53,792 bases of DNA from Myxococcus dinghuensis. Lineage in GTDB: Bacteria > Myxococcota > Myxococcia > Myxococcales > Myxococcaceae. A model generated the notes under the pieces. The model worked only from the letters and a program-made list of their open reading frames with translations, had not been told where the DNA came from and did not search any database. This document shows positions 35,983 through 44,708 of this stretch, one piece after another. The translations under genes and the position numbers were made by a program. Position 1 is the first letter of the stretch. Each line of letters starts with the position of its first letter. The stretch lies in the NCBI RefSeq assembly GCF_024198235.1, contig NZ_JAKCFB010000053.1, positions 1 to 53,792 of the forward strand, written 5' to 3'.

Positions 35983-36927
35983 TCACCCGGAGGCGGCCTG
36001 CGCCGCCTCCGCGAGCGCGGCGGGTGGGCGCGTCTTCCACCGCTGGTGCATCCACACCCACTGCTCGGGCGTGCGCCGGATGGCCGCCTCGATGCGCTCG
36101 GACAGGGCCGCGGTGAGCGCCAGGGCGGCCTCCTCGCGGTCCTCCACCGCCGGCACGGGGACCTCCTCCATGACCAGCCGGTAGCCCCCGCCCTCGACGC
36201 GGTGGCAGAAGCCCGCCACCACCGCCGCGCCGGTGCGCACCGCCAGGTCCGCCGCCGCCCGGGGCGTGGCCGCCAGCCGCCCGAAGAAGGGCACGAAGAC
36301 GGACTGCACCTTGGTGTCCTGGTCGATGAGCAGGCCCAGGATTTCGCCGCTGCGCAGGGCCCGCAGCATGGCGCGCGCCGCGCCGTCCTGGCCGCGCCAG
36401 ATGCTCCGCACGCCGCCCCGCGCGCGGAAGCGCCCCACCAGCTCCGTCAGCCGCGGGTCCGACGTCTCCTTGGCGATGCTCTGGCTGGGGTAGCCGGAGC
36501 GCGCCACCCTGCGGGCGAGCAGCTCCCAGTTGCCCACGTGTCCGGTGACGAAGACGACGCCCTTGCCGCGCGCCAGCGCCGCGTCCAGCACCTGGCGGTC
36601 CGCGTCCGGCCAGGCCACCAGGCCCTCCAGCCCCCGGTCCAACGCCCCCGTGCAGGCCACCTCCAGGGCGGCGGCGGACAGGTGCCGGAAGCACGCGCGG
36701 GCCAGGTCCTGCCGCTCCGCGTCGGACTTTTCCGGGAAGGCCACGGACAACGACTTCAGGGCCTTGCGGCGCTCGCCTCCGGCGACGGCGTAGGCCAGCC
36801 CCCCCAACCGGGCCCCCAGGCCCCGGGCCCACACCAGGGGCAGGGGTTGAAGGCACAACAGCACGGCCCGGATGAGCAGGTAGCGGAGGAAACGTTTCAG
36901 GCGCTTTGCTAAGGGTGGACGCTCCAC
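35983..36927 (-). CDS. LpxL/HtrB-type lipid A acyltransferase
   Basis: Membrane-bound enzyme adding a secondary acyl chain to lipid A. 314 residues from GTG 36927, which has GGAG five bases upstream. An N-terminal hydrophobic helix (about 12-32) precedes the acyltransferase domain with the catalytic HxxxxE, seen as HVGNWE, and a GLLIDQD motif. A longer ATG start at 36945 would overlap the astB ATG on the other strand. It heads the lptC-lptA-lptB run, so lipid A completion and LPS export are co-expressed. Confidence 0.88.
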   Translation of the reverse strand: MERPPLAKRLKRFLRYLLIRAVLLCLQPLPLVWARGLGARLGGLAYAVAGGERRKALKSLSVAFPEKSDAERQDLARACFRHLSAAALEVACTGALDRGLEGLVAWPDADRQVLDAALARGKGVVFVTGHVGNWELLARRVARSGYPSQSIAKETSDPRLTELVGRFRARGGVRSIWRGQDGAARAMLRALRSGEILGLLIDQDTKVQSVFVPFFGRLAATPRAAADLAVRTGAAVVAGFCHRVEGGGYRLVMEEVPVPAVEDREEAALALTAALSERIEAAIRRTPEQWVWMHQRWKTRPPAALAEAAQAASG

Positions 36928-36943
36928 AGCCGCTCCATATCCC

Positions 36944-38266
36944 ATGCGCGAATACAACTTCGACGGGCTCGTCGGTCCTACCCACAACTACGCTGGCCTG
37001 TCGCCGGGCAACCTGGCGTCGCAGAGCCACGTCGGAGAGGCCAGCCACCCCCGCGAGGCGGCGCTCCAGGGGCTGGAGAAGATGCGCTTCGTGTCCAGCC
37101 TGGGCGTGGGACAGGCGGTGCTGCCGCCCCAGCCGCGCCCGTCCCTGCGCGCGCTGCGGACGCTGGGCTTCACCGGCTCGGACGAGGAGGTCATCACCCG
37201 CGCCGCGCGCGAGGCCGAGCACCTCCTGCGCCTGACCTCCAGCGCCTCCGCCATGTGGACGGCCAACGCCGCCACCGTGGCCCCCAGCGCGGACACGGCG
37301 GACGGCCGCGTGCACCTGACGCCGGCCAACCTGTCCCAGATGTTCCACCGCGCCCTGGAGGCGGACACCACGCACGCGGTGCTGAAGGCCATCTTCGCGG
37401 ACGAGCGGCACTTCGCAGTCCACGCCCCGCTGCCACAGGGCAGCCACTTCGCGGACGAGGGCGCCGCCAACCACACCCGCCTGTCCACCCCGGGCCACCC
37501 GGGCGTGCACCTGCTGGCCTGGGGCCGCAGCGCGTGGCAGGAGGTGCAGGGCCCCAAGCGCTTCCCCGCGCGCCAGACGCTGGAGGCGAGCCAGGCGCTG
37601 GCGCGGCTGCACCAGCTGGACCCCAAGGCCGTGCTCTTCCCCCAGCAGCACCCGGACGGCATCGACGCGGGCGCCTTCCACACGGACGTGCTGGCGGTGG
37701 GCAACGAGCGCTTCCTCATGCTCCACGAGCTGGCCTTCGTGGACCACACCGGCCTGCTCCAGGTGCTGCGCGAGAAGCTGGGTCCGGACTTCCGCGCCGT
37801 GGTGGCCAGCAGCGCGGAGCTGCCGCCCCGGGACGCGGTGAAGGCGTACCCCTTCAACTCCCAGGTGCTCACGCTGCCCGACGGCACCATGGCCATCGTC
37901 GCGCCGCTGGAGAGCCGCGACACGCCCGCCGCGCGCGGCTTCCTGGAGCGCGTCGTCGCCGAGGACACGCCGGTGAAGGCCGTGCACTACCTGGACGTGC
38001 GCCAGTCGATGAACAACGGCGGTGGCCCCGCGTGCCTGCGCCAGCGCGTGTGGCTGACGGACGAGGAGCGCCGCGCCATCCGGGCGGACGTCTTCTACAC
38101 GCCCGCCCTGCACGACTCGCTCGCCGCCTGGGTGCGCCGCCACTACCGCGACGTCCTGCGAGCCAAGGACCTGCAGGACCCGCAACTGGCGCGCGAGACG
38201 ATGACGGCGCTGGACGAGCTGACCCGCATCCTCCAAATCGGCAGCGTCTACGACTTCCAGCGGTAG
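36944..38266 (+). CDS. astB: N-succinylarginine dihydrolase
   Basis: Second enzyme of the arginine succinyltransferase pathway: N2-succinylarginine to succinylornithine, ammonia and CO2. 440 residues, full length. Starts with the highly typical EYNFDGLVGPTHNYAGLSPG and contains SSASAMWTANAATVAPS and HFADEGAANHTRL, all family hallmarks. The catalytic Cys lies in the C-terminal GGGPACLRQRV. No other ast gene (A, C, D or E) is present in the window. Divergent from the lipid A acyltransferase gene with only 16 bases between starts. Confidence 0.95.
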   Translation: MREYNFDGLVGPTHNYAGLSPGNLASQSHVGEASHPREAALQGLEKMRFVSSLGVGQAVLPPQPRPSLRALRTLGFTGSDEEVITRAAREAEHLLRLTSSASAMWTANAATVAPSADTADGRVHLTPANLSQMFHRALEADTTHAVLKAIFADERHFAVHAPLPQGSHFADEGAANHTRLSTPGHPGVHLLAWGRSAWQEVQGPKRFPARQTLEASQALARLHQLDPKAVLFPQQHPDGIDAGAFHTDVLAVGNERFLMLHELAFVDHTGLLQVLREKLGPDFRAVVASSAELPPRDAVKAYPFNSQVLTLPDGTMAIVAPLESRDTPAARGFLERVVAEDTPVKAVHYLDVRQSMNNGGGPACLRQRVWLTDEERRAIRADVFYTPALHDSLAAWVRRHYRDVLRAKDLQDPQLARETMTALDELTRILQIGSVYDFQR

Positions 38267-38417
38267 GTCGCCCACCGGGCGCGGCGCCTCGGACTCGCCG
38301 GCTCCAGACTCGGCGCGGCGGGGGCACGTCTGGTCGCCCGGGTCCCGGAGAAGGCGGGGCTTGGTGGTCGAAGTCGCTCGGGTGACACACCTTTTCCATC
38401 GAGGAGGTGATGTCCCC

Positions 38418-38954
38418 ATGATTCCCGCATCGATACAGCAGTATCTGCGACACAACCGGGTGCTCTCCGAGCGGTACTGGCACCCGAGGGCCGTGAGCGC
38501 GCAGGAGTTGGCCCAGGTGCTCCACGTCTCCGGATGGCGCGTGGCCAAGTCCGTCATCGTCATGGCGGACCGACAGCCCTGGATCGTGGTGGTGCCAGCG
38601 GCGAGTACGGTCGACCTGACACGGCTTCGCGAGATGCTCGGCGCCCGGCGCGTGCGCCTGGCCACCGAGCAGGAGTTCTCCGCGCGATTCCCCGACTGCG
38701 AGGTGGGCGCCGAGCCCCCCTTCGGCGAGCTCTATGGGCTGCCCGTCGCCGTGGACGAGTCGCTCAGCCTGGCCGAGCACGTGCTCTTCCGGGCCGGCTC
38801 GCACGAGGAGGCCCTGGAGATGCGTTTCCAGGACTTCGCCACGCTGGAGTGGCCGCTCGTCGCGTCGTTCATCCAGGAGCGCCTGCGGCCACCCCAGGAC
38901 GTGACGCCGATGACGCCCATCCTGATGGAGACGGAGTCGCCGATGCCCGCGTGA
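38418..38954 (+). CDS. YbaK/EbsC-type aminoacyl-tRNA deacylase
   Basis: 178 residues. The YbaK/ProX editing domain covers almost the whole protein; the conserved catalytic-pocket Lys is in VAKSVIVMA, with WIVVVPA and FGELYGLPVAVDES further on. Such proteins hydrolyse mischarged tRNAs (often Cys- or Ala-tRNA-Pro); which one is not readable here. The ATG at 38418 has an exceptionally strong GGAGGTGA seven bases upstream, suggesting high expression. An upstream in-frame ATG at 38361 is not needed. 151 bases after astB. Confidence 0.85.
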   Translation: MIPASIQQYLRHNRVLSERYWHPRAVSAQELAQVLHVSGWRVAKSVIVMADRQPWIVVVPAASTVDLTRLREMLGARRVRLATEQEFSARFPDCEVGAEPPFGELYGLPVAVDESLSLAEHVLFRAGSHEEALEMRFQDFATLEWPLVASFIQERLRPPQDVTPMTPILMETESPMPA

Positions 38955-38976
38955 CGGACGGAAGACCTCGAAGCGC

Positions 38977-41583
38977 TCAGGGCTCGACCGGGGAGCCCTT
39001 CGGCTCCCCCAACAGGTGCTGGAGTTCCTGGGCGTCCGGGTCGTCCGCCAGTTCCTGACGACGCTGGTCCACGCGCTCGCGCTCCGCGGCCTCCAGCCGC
39101 GCCGCCCAGGCCCGGGCCGCCTCGCGCGCCTCGGGAGGGAGGAGCCGCAACCCCTCGTGCACCGAGCGTGACGCGGCGTCATAACGGCGCAGGGCCTCCT
39201 GCAGCCGCGCCACCGCGAAGTGCGCCTCCGGCGTAGGGACGAGCCGCGCCGCCGTCTGCTGGCGCTCCACCGCCCGCGACAACAGGCCCTCGCGCTCCAG
39301 CGAGGCCGCCTCCATCGACAGCAGGCGCGCGCGCTGCCGGTAGTCGGAGAGGAAGGGCCCCAACTGCTGGAGCGTGTCACGGGCCCGGCGGACCAGCCCC
39401 GCGTCGAGCTGCCAGCCCGCGAGCGTGAAGCCCAGCTCCACGTCCCCCGGGTGCCGGGACACCAGCCGTTCCACCGCCTGGAGCGCGGCGACGGCCTCGC
39501 CTCGCGCGCGCAGCAACTCCGCGCGCAACAGCACCGTGTCGCGGGTGTCCGGCGCCAGTTGCTCCACCCGCGCGCACGCCGCCTCCGCCTCGGGGAACTC
39601 CTTGCGCCCCATGCGCAGCCGCGCCTCGCGCGCCCACAGCGCAGCGACGCCCGGCCGCCCCTCGAAGTGCTCGCGCGCCCAGGCCCCGTATGCCAGCGCC
39701 AGCGGGTGACGGGCGGGCACGTCGGCCAGCGACGCGAACAGGCGGTCCGCGGCCTCCGGCGTGTCCGACGTCAGCGACACGAGTTCCTCCACCGTGCGGG
39801 CACGACGCACCGCCTCGGCCTGGAGCACGCCCGCATCCCCGGCCTCTTGCGCCAGCCGGTACTCCAGGAAGCCCTGCTCACGGCGGTTGAGCGCCAGCAG
39901 CGCGTGCGCCGCCACCCGGTGCGACACGGCATCCCAGGGCGCCAGGTAGAGCGCGCGGTTGACGAAGGCGAGCGCGTCGGCGGCGCCCTCCCGTCCCCGC
40001 GCCGCCTCCGCCGAGGCCACCAGTCGATAGAGCAGGTAGTCCGAGGGGTGTCGGTCGATGAGCGCCAGCCCCTGCTCACGCACGGCCTCCACCGGCGCGC
40101 CGGAGGTGATGAGCGCCGCGAGCGACGCCTCTGCGTCCGTCACCCGGTGCTGCCCAGGCCCCAGCGCCAGGAGCCCCACCCCCGTCAGCACGCCCGCGGT
40201 CGCCAACAGCGGCACGGACGGTGCCAGGCCGCCCTGTCGCCGCCGCTCGCGTTCGCGGGGCCGGGCCACCGCGCCCAGCACCACCAGGACCGTCACCGCG
40301 CACGCGGGAAGCTCCAGGCTGAAGTCGAACAGATTGTGCAACGCCAGCGCGGCCACGCCCGCCAGCGCCGCCAGCTCCACCGTGTCCAGGTGCTCGCGCC
40401 GCACCAGCCTCGCGAAGCCCCACAGCGACACGGCCAGCAGCAGCAGCCCCGGCACGCCCAGCTCCGTCGCCAGTTGGAGCACGGCGTTCTCCGGGTGGGT
40501 GAACGTGTTGGGGTTGGCCTCGGCCTGGTAGCGGGGGAACGCCGCCTCGAAGGCTCCCCGCCCCATTCCCAGCACGGGGAAGGCCCGCGCCGCCTCCGCC
40601 ATCATCGGCCACAGCGACACCTTCGAGCGACGCAGCGACTCCATGTCGCTCGCGGTCCGCGCCTCCGCCCACAGCGCGTCCGCCGCGACGTAGGCGCCCA
40701 CCGCCAGCACCGCGAGCAACCCCAGCAGCGCCACCGCGCTCCGGGCCCAGACCGGCGTCGCCCGCCGTGGCGACTCGCGCCGCCGGGACCCGAGCCACAG
40801 CGCGAGCAGCACCTGACCGAAGACGAAGAACGCGATCCCCCCGCGCGACAGGGACAGCACCACGCCCATTCCACAGACGGCCGCCGCGAGCGCATGGGGC
40901 ATCGCGCGGGCACGGGGGCGCGCGGTGAGCGCCAGGCCCACGCCCACCGTGGCGGCCAACCCCAGGTAGCCCGCGAGATGGTTCGGATTGCCGAAGAACG
41001 TCACCAGCGGCGGGCGGGCGTGTACCCAGGGCCGCAGCCCGAAGAGGGACGAGACGCCGAGCAGCGCATGGCCGAGCCCCACCACGGCCACCCCCGCGCC
41101 GGTGAAGACCACCGCCGAGAGCAGCCTCATGCGGCTGTCTCTCGCGCGACACACCTGCACCGTGGCGAGGAAGGCCAGCAGGTAGGCGAGGTGCCGGGCC
41201 AGCTCGCGCCAGGTGGCGGACGGGTCCAGCGACACGGGACGGGCGCCCGTCAGGCCCAGCGGCTCCAGCGCGAACTCGCGCAGCGCGGCGGCCTCCGGAC
41301 TCAGCACGCGCAGCACGCCCGACGGCAGCGGGACCAACTGGAGCGCGCACAGCACCGCGCCACCGGCCAGCGGCGCCGCGAGCAAGGGGAGGCGAATCGA
41401 CTGCCCCTGCCTGCGAGCCCCCACGACCGCGAACACCGCGGCCACCCCCGCGAGCACACCCATGGGCCATGGCAGCCAGCGCGCCACGCCCCCGAGCGCC
41501 AGCGGACACAGCACGACGAGCGCCATCAGCGCCGCTTCGGCGATCCGGGTGTACCGGGAGCTGCTGCGATGGGAGGAAGCCAT
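38977..41583 (-). CDS. O-antigen ligase/polymerase-like membrane protein with C-terminal TPR-like repeats
   Basis: 868 residues. The N-terminal half (about 15-470) holds around 12 membrane helices and the Wzy_C/WaaL region with a large periplasmic loop (VLGMGRGAFEAAFPRYQAEANPNTFTHPENAVLQ), typical of ligases or polymerases joining polysaccharide units. The C-terminal half (about 500-860) is soluble and made of helical repeats resembling tetratricopeptides (ACARVEQLAPDTRDTVLLRAE; AALQAVERLVSRHPGDVELG). Ligases alone are about 400-450 residues, so this is a fusion. ATG 41583 is chosen by domain extent. It opens the right-hand polysaccharide block. Confidence 0.85.
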   Translation of the reverse strand: MASSHRSSSRYTRIAEAALMALVVLCPLALGGVARWLPWPMGVLAGVAAVFAVVGARRQGQSIRLPLLAAPLAGGAVLCALQLVPLPSGVLRVLSPEAAALREFALEPLGLTGARPVSLDPSATWRELARHLAYLLAFLATVQVCRARDSRMRLLSAVVFTGAGVAVVGLGHALLGVSSLFGLRPWVHARPPLVTFFGNPNHLAGYLGLAATVGVGLALTARPRARAMPHALAAAVCGMGVVLSLSRGGIAFFVFGQVLLALWLGSRRRESPRRATPVWARSAVALLGLLAVLAVGAYVAADALWAEARTASDMESLRRSKVSLWPMMAEAARAFPVLGMGRGAFEAAFPRYQAEANPNTFTHPENAVLQLATELGVPGLLLLAVSLWGFARLVRREHLDTVELAALAGVAALALHNLFDFSLELPACAVTVLVVLGAVARPRERERRRQGGLAPSVPLLATAGVLTGVGLLALGPGQHRVTDAEASLAALITSGAPVEAVREQGLALIDRHPSDYLLYRLVASAEAARGREGAADALAFVNRALYLAPWDAVSHRVAAHALLALNRREQGFLEYRLAQEAGDAGVLQAEAVRRARTVEELVSLTSDTPEAADRLFASLADVPARHPLALAYGAWAREHFEGRPGVAALWAREARLRMGRKEFPEAEAACARVEQLAPDTRDTVLLRAELLRARGEAVAALQAVERLVSRHPGDVELGFTLAGWQLDAGLVRRARDTLQQLGPFLSDYRQRARLLSMEAASLEREGLLSRAVERQQTAARLVPTPEAHFAVARLQEALRRYDAASRSVHEGLRLLPPEAREAARAWAARLEAAERERVDQRRQELADDPDAQELQHLLGEPKGSPVEP
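38990..39009 (+). terminator. Hairpin after the YbaK-like gene
   Basis: An 8-bp stem GGGGAGCC/GGCTCCCC with a 4-base loop, 36 bases past the YbaK-like stop. It lies inside the 3' end of the convergent ligase gene. No T-run follows. Confidence 0.4.
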
Positions 41584-41801
41584 TCGGTGGGGGCGCGGGA
41601 GTATGGCACGACCTCCAGGGTCTCCCGAGGACGCGCCGTCACCCGTCCGGTGGGCCGAGGGGCCACCGGGCATGCGGGCCTCCGCCGGTGTCCACGACTC
41701 GCGCCTCCCCTCGTCCTCCGGGGCTTCGGCTCGGGCCAGCCAGCCATCCGCCCGCGCACGCCCGGGTCCGGAGTTGGCTTGCATCCGGAGGACCTTCTGG
41801 C

Positions 41802-42107
41802 ATGTTCGCCGCACCCATGCGCCGCTTCCTCGTCACCGCCGCCCTCCTCTGCTCCACCCTGTCCGGCCTCGCCGGCTGCAAGGGGGCTTGCCGCGAGCTG
41901 TCCGAGAAGCTGTGCGACTGCTCCATCAACTCCGTCGAGAAGGAGGTCTGCCTCCGCAACGCCTCCCAGGAGGAGAGCCGCGTGGAGCCCACCCCCGAGG
42001 ACGAGACGGTCTGCGAGGCGAAGATCGCCAACTGCGACTGCAAGAAGATCGAAACGCCCGAGGGCAAGCGCGAGTGCGGCATCGCCCGTGAAGGCGGCGT
42101 GGACTGA
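41802..42107 (+). CDS. Small Cys-rich lipoprotein
   Basis: 101 residues. The signal peptide ends in LAGC (Cys25), a lipobox. The 75-residue mature part has about ten Cys, including two CDC motifs (LCDCSIN and NCDCKKI), suggesting a disulphide-rich or metal-binding fold. GGAGG at 41787-41791 supports the ATG at 41802; the ATG at 41817 is a weaker option. Not recognised. It stands alone on the plus strand within the polysaccharide block and ends 4 bases from the convergent acyltransferase gene. Confidence 0.75.
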   Translation: MFAAPMRRFLVTAALLCSTLSGLAGCKGACRELSEKLCDCSINSVEKEVCLRNASQEESRVEPTPEDETVCEAKIANCDCKKIETPEGKRECGIAREGGVD

Positions 42108-42111
42108 CCGC

Positions 42112-43305
42112 TCACGCCCCGGGCGACACCGTCCTCGTCGCCTGGGCACCCTCGGCATCCACCCAGGGTTGCAGCGCCTTGCGCACGCGGATGCGCAGGG
42201 GCGTCTCCACGTAGTGGTGCACCAGCAGCGACGTCGGCACCGCCAGCGCCATCACGGAGCCCAACCACCCCACCGGCGTGTGCAGGTCCACCCACGGCGC
42301 CAGCAGGCGCTCCAGCTTCACGGCCGCCTCGCTCGCGGGGTACTGCAACAGGTACAGCGCGTAGCTCGCCGCCCCCAGGCGCACCATGAGCGGGTGTGAG
42401 AGCCACCGGCCCAGCCACCCGCCGCCTCGCGCCAGCCCGTAGATGAGGAGCCCCGACGCGGGCGCCAGCAGCCCATTGTGCATCAGCGGATACGCGATCG
42501 CCTGGCCCGCCATGCCCGCCGCGACCAGGAGCGCCGCGCCGACGCCCGCGAGGACCGCGCCCGAGCCCCTCGCGACGCCCGCCTGACGCTCGCGAACGAA
42601 GCCCCAGCCCAGGAGCACCCCGAAGAGGAACTCCGGCAGGCGCGCCAACGGGCTGAACTTCACCAGCGCCAGCCACAGCCCGGCGGCCTGCACGTCCAGG
42701 GGGCCGGGCCCATCCGGTCGCACCACCAGGTACAGCAGGGGCGGCGTCAGCCCCAGCACCCAGACGGCGCCGAGCAGCCAGGGCAAATGCCTGGGATTCA
42801 GGCGCGGCAACCACCGCGTCAACCGAGGGAAGAGCGCATAGAAGAACGCCTCCACCGACACGGACCAGCCCGGGGGGTTCCAGTACAGCGCGAGCCTCGG
42901 CAGCCACGCCTGGACGAGCGCCAACGAGACGACCGCCCCCACCGCGAGCTTCGCGCTGGCCAGCATCCAGCCGTTGGCCGCGACGGACGGCGCGATGGTG
43001 GGCGGGGCGGACAACAGGAACGTCAGCACGTAGACGGGGTACACCCGGGCCAGCCGGGCGGCCTGGAAGGCCCGCGTGCCCGTCTCCATGCGCCCGTCCG
43101 CGTCCAGGTAGTTCCAGGCGAGGACGAAGCCGGACAGCACGAAGAAGACGCCGACGGCGGAGTAGCCCGCGCCCACGAGGTTGCCCAGCCACGCCGGGGC
43201 CGACGCCAACACCGGCCACGAGAAGTGGAACAACACGACGTGGAGGGCCGCGAGGAAGCGCAGCCCCGTGAGCGCGTCGAGCGAGCGGTTGCTGCCTCCG
43301 CTCAC
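42112..43305 (-). CDS. Acyltransferase-3 (OafA-like) membrane protein
   Basis: Adds acetyl or other acyl groups to surface sugars. 397 residues with about ten helices. It begins with the family's LDALTGLRFLAALHVVLFHF (His for catalysis) and has GYSAVGVFFVLSGFVLAWNY, both classic. The start is GTG 43305, overlapping the UDP-glucose dehydrogenase stop as GTGA, so the two are coupled. Confidence 0.9.
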   Translation of the reverse strand: MSGGSNRSLDALTGLRFLAALHVVLFHFSWPVLASAPAWLGNLVGAGYSAVGVFFVLSGFVLAWNYLDADGRMETGTRAFQAARLARVYPVYVLTFLLSAPPTIAPSVAANGWMLASAKLAVGAVVSLALVQAWLPRLALYWNPPGWSVSVEAFFYALFPRLTRWLPRLNPRHLPWLLGAVWVLGLTPPLLYLVVRPDGPGPLDVQAAGLWLALVKFSPLARLPEFLFGVLLGWGFVRERQAGVARGSGAVLAGVGAALLVAAGMAGQAIAYPLMHNGLLAPASGLLIYGLARGGGWLGRWLSHPLMVRLGAASYALYLLQYPASEAAVKLERLLAPWVDLHTPVGWLGSVMALAVPTSLLVHHYVETPLRIRVRKALQPWVDAEGAQATRTVSPGA

Positions 43306-44603
43306 TTACGACCGATGCCGTAGTACGTGAAGCCCAGCTCGCGCATGCGGGTCGGGTCGAACACGTTGCGACCGTCGAAGATGACCGGGGCGCTCATCAG
43401 CGACTTCATGCGCTCGAAGTCCGGGCGGCGGAACTCGTTCCACTCGGTGACGACGAAGAGCGCGTCCACGCCCTCCAGCGCCTCGTAGGGCACGCTGGCG
43501 TAGCGGATGCGGTCGCCGAAGACGCGGCGGGCGGTGTGCGTGGCCACCGGGTCGTGGGCGATGACCTGCGCGCCCTTGCCGATGAGGCCCTCGATGACGT
43601 CGATGGACGGCGCCTCGCGCATGTCGTCCGTCTTCGGCTTGAAGGCCAGGCCCCACACGCCGAACTTCTTGCCCTCCAGCGAGCCGCCGAAGTGCTTGGT
43701 GGCCTTGCCGACGAGGAGCTTCTTCTGCCGCTCGTTGGTGCGCTCCACGGCGCGCAGCAGGTCCATCTCCAGGCCGAACTCACGCGCGGTGGCGCCCAGC
43801 GCCTTCACGTCCTTGGGGAAGCAGGAGCCGCCGTAGCCCACGCCCGGGAAGAGGAACGGGTAGCCGATGCGGCGGTCCGAGCCCAGGCCCTTGCGCACGA
43901 AGTCCACGTCCGCGCCCACCTTCTCGCAGAGCGCGGCGATGTCGTTCATGAACGAGATGCGCGTGGCGAGCATCGCGTTGGCCGCGTACTTGGTCAGCTC
44001 CGCCGAGCGCGTGTCCATGAACAGCACCGGGTTCTCGGTGCGCACGAAGGGGGCGTACAGGTCGCCCATCACCTTGCGAGCGCGCTCGGAGTCCACGCCG
44101 ATGACGACGCGGTCGGGCTTGAGGAAGTCGTCGAGCGCCGCGCCCTCCTTGAGGAACTCGGGGTTGGAGACGACGTCGAACTCGATGCTCGTCACCTTGC
44201 GGATGGCGTCGCGCACCTTGTCCGCGGTGCCCACCGGCACGGTGCTCTTGTCGACGACGACCGTGTACTGCTTCATCGCCTTGCCGATCTGCTCGGCGGC
44301 GGCCAGCACGTACTGGAGGTCCGCGTCACCCGACTCGCCCTCGGGCGTGCCCACGGCGATGAAGACCACCTGCGCGGTGGAGACGGCCTCGGGGAGGTCG
44401 CGCGTGAAGAACAGGCGCTTCTCGCGCACGTTCTTCTTGATGAGCTCCTCGAGACCGGGCTCGTAGATGGGCACCTCGCCCGCCTGGAGCATGCGGATCT
44501 TCCGCTCGTCGATGTCCACGCACGTCACGTCGTTGCCCGAGTCCGCGAAGCACGTGCCCGCGACGAGGCCGACGTAGCCGGTTCCGATGATGGCAATACG
44601 CAT
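43302..44603 (-). CDS. ugd: UDP-glucose 6-dehydrogenase
   Basis: Oxidises UDP-glucose to UDP-glucuronate, a precursor of acidic surface polysaccharides. 433 residues. The NAD-binding Rossmann start is IGTGYVGLVAGTCFADSG. The catalytic nucleophile is Cys261 in GVGYGGSCFPKD, and the C-terminal UDP-binding domain contains VWGLAFKPKTDDMREAPS. It is followed by an overlapping acyltransferase gene, which may act on the same polymer (inference). Confidence 0.96.
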   Translation of the reverse strand: MRIAIIGTGYVGLVAGTCFADSGNDVTCVDIDERKIRMLQAGEVPIYEPGLEELIKKNVREKRLFFTRDLPEAVSTAQVVFIAVGTPEGESGDADLQYVLAAAEQIGKAMKQYTVVVDKSTVPVGTADKVRDAIRKVTSIEFDVVSNPEFLKEGAALDDFLKPDRVVIGVDSERARKVMGDLYAPFVRTENPVLFMDTRSAELTKYAANAMLATRISFMNDIAALCEKVGADVDFVRKGLGSDRRIGYPFLFPGVGYGGSCFPKDVKALGATAREFGLEMDLLRAVERTNERQKKLLVGKATKHFGGSLEGKKFGVWGLAFKPKTDDMREAPSIDVIEGLIGKGAQVIAHDPVATHTARRVFGDRIRYASVPYEALEGVDALFVVTEWNEFRRPDFERMKSLMSAPVIFDGRNVFDPTRMRELGFTYYGIGRK

Positions 44604-44708
44604 TGAAAGAGTCCCAGGAGTGGGGAGGTTTCCTGCCTGGAACTCATACGCCGGGACGCGCTCGGAAAGGAAGCCCGTCCCCTCTGGCCGGACAGCGGCC
44701 GGGCGGCC

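Noticed and set aside
35477..38665. A 1062-codon minus-strand open frame
   Set aside because: It is antisense to astB and crosses into the lipid A acyltransferase and lptC genes. It is His/Arg/Gly-rich shadow coding typical of GC-rich third positions.
39220..42399. A 1059-codon plus-strand open frame
   Set aside because: Antisense to the O-antigen ligase-like gene, with Arg/His/Gln-rich composition and no domain. A shadow frame.
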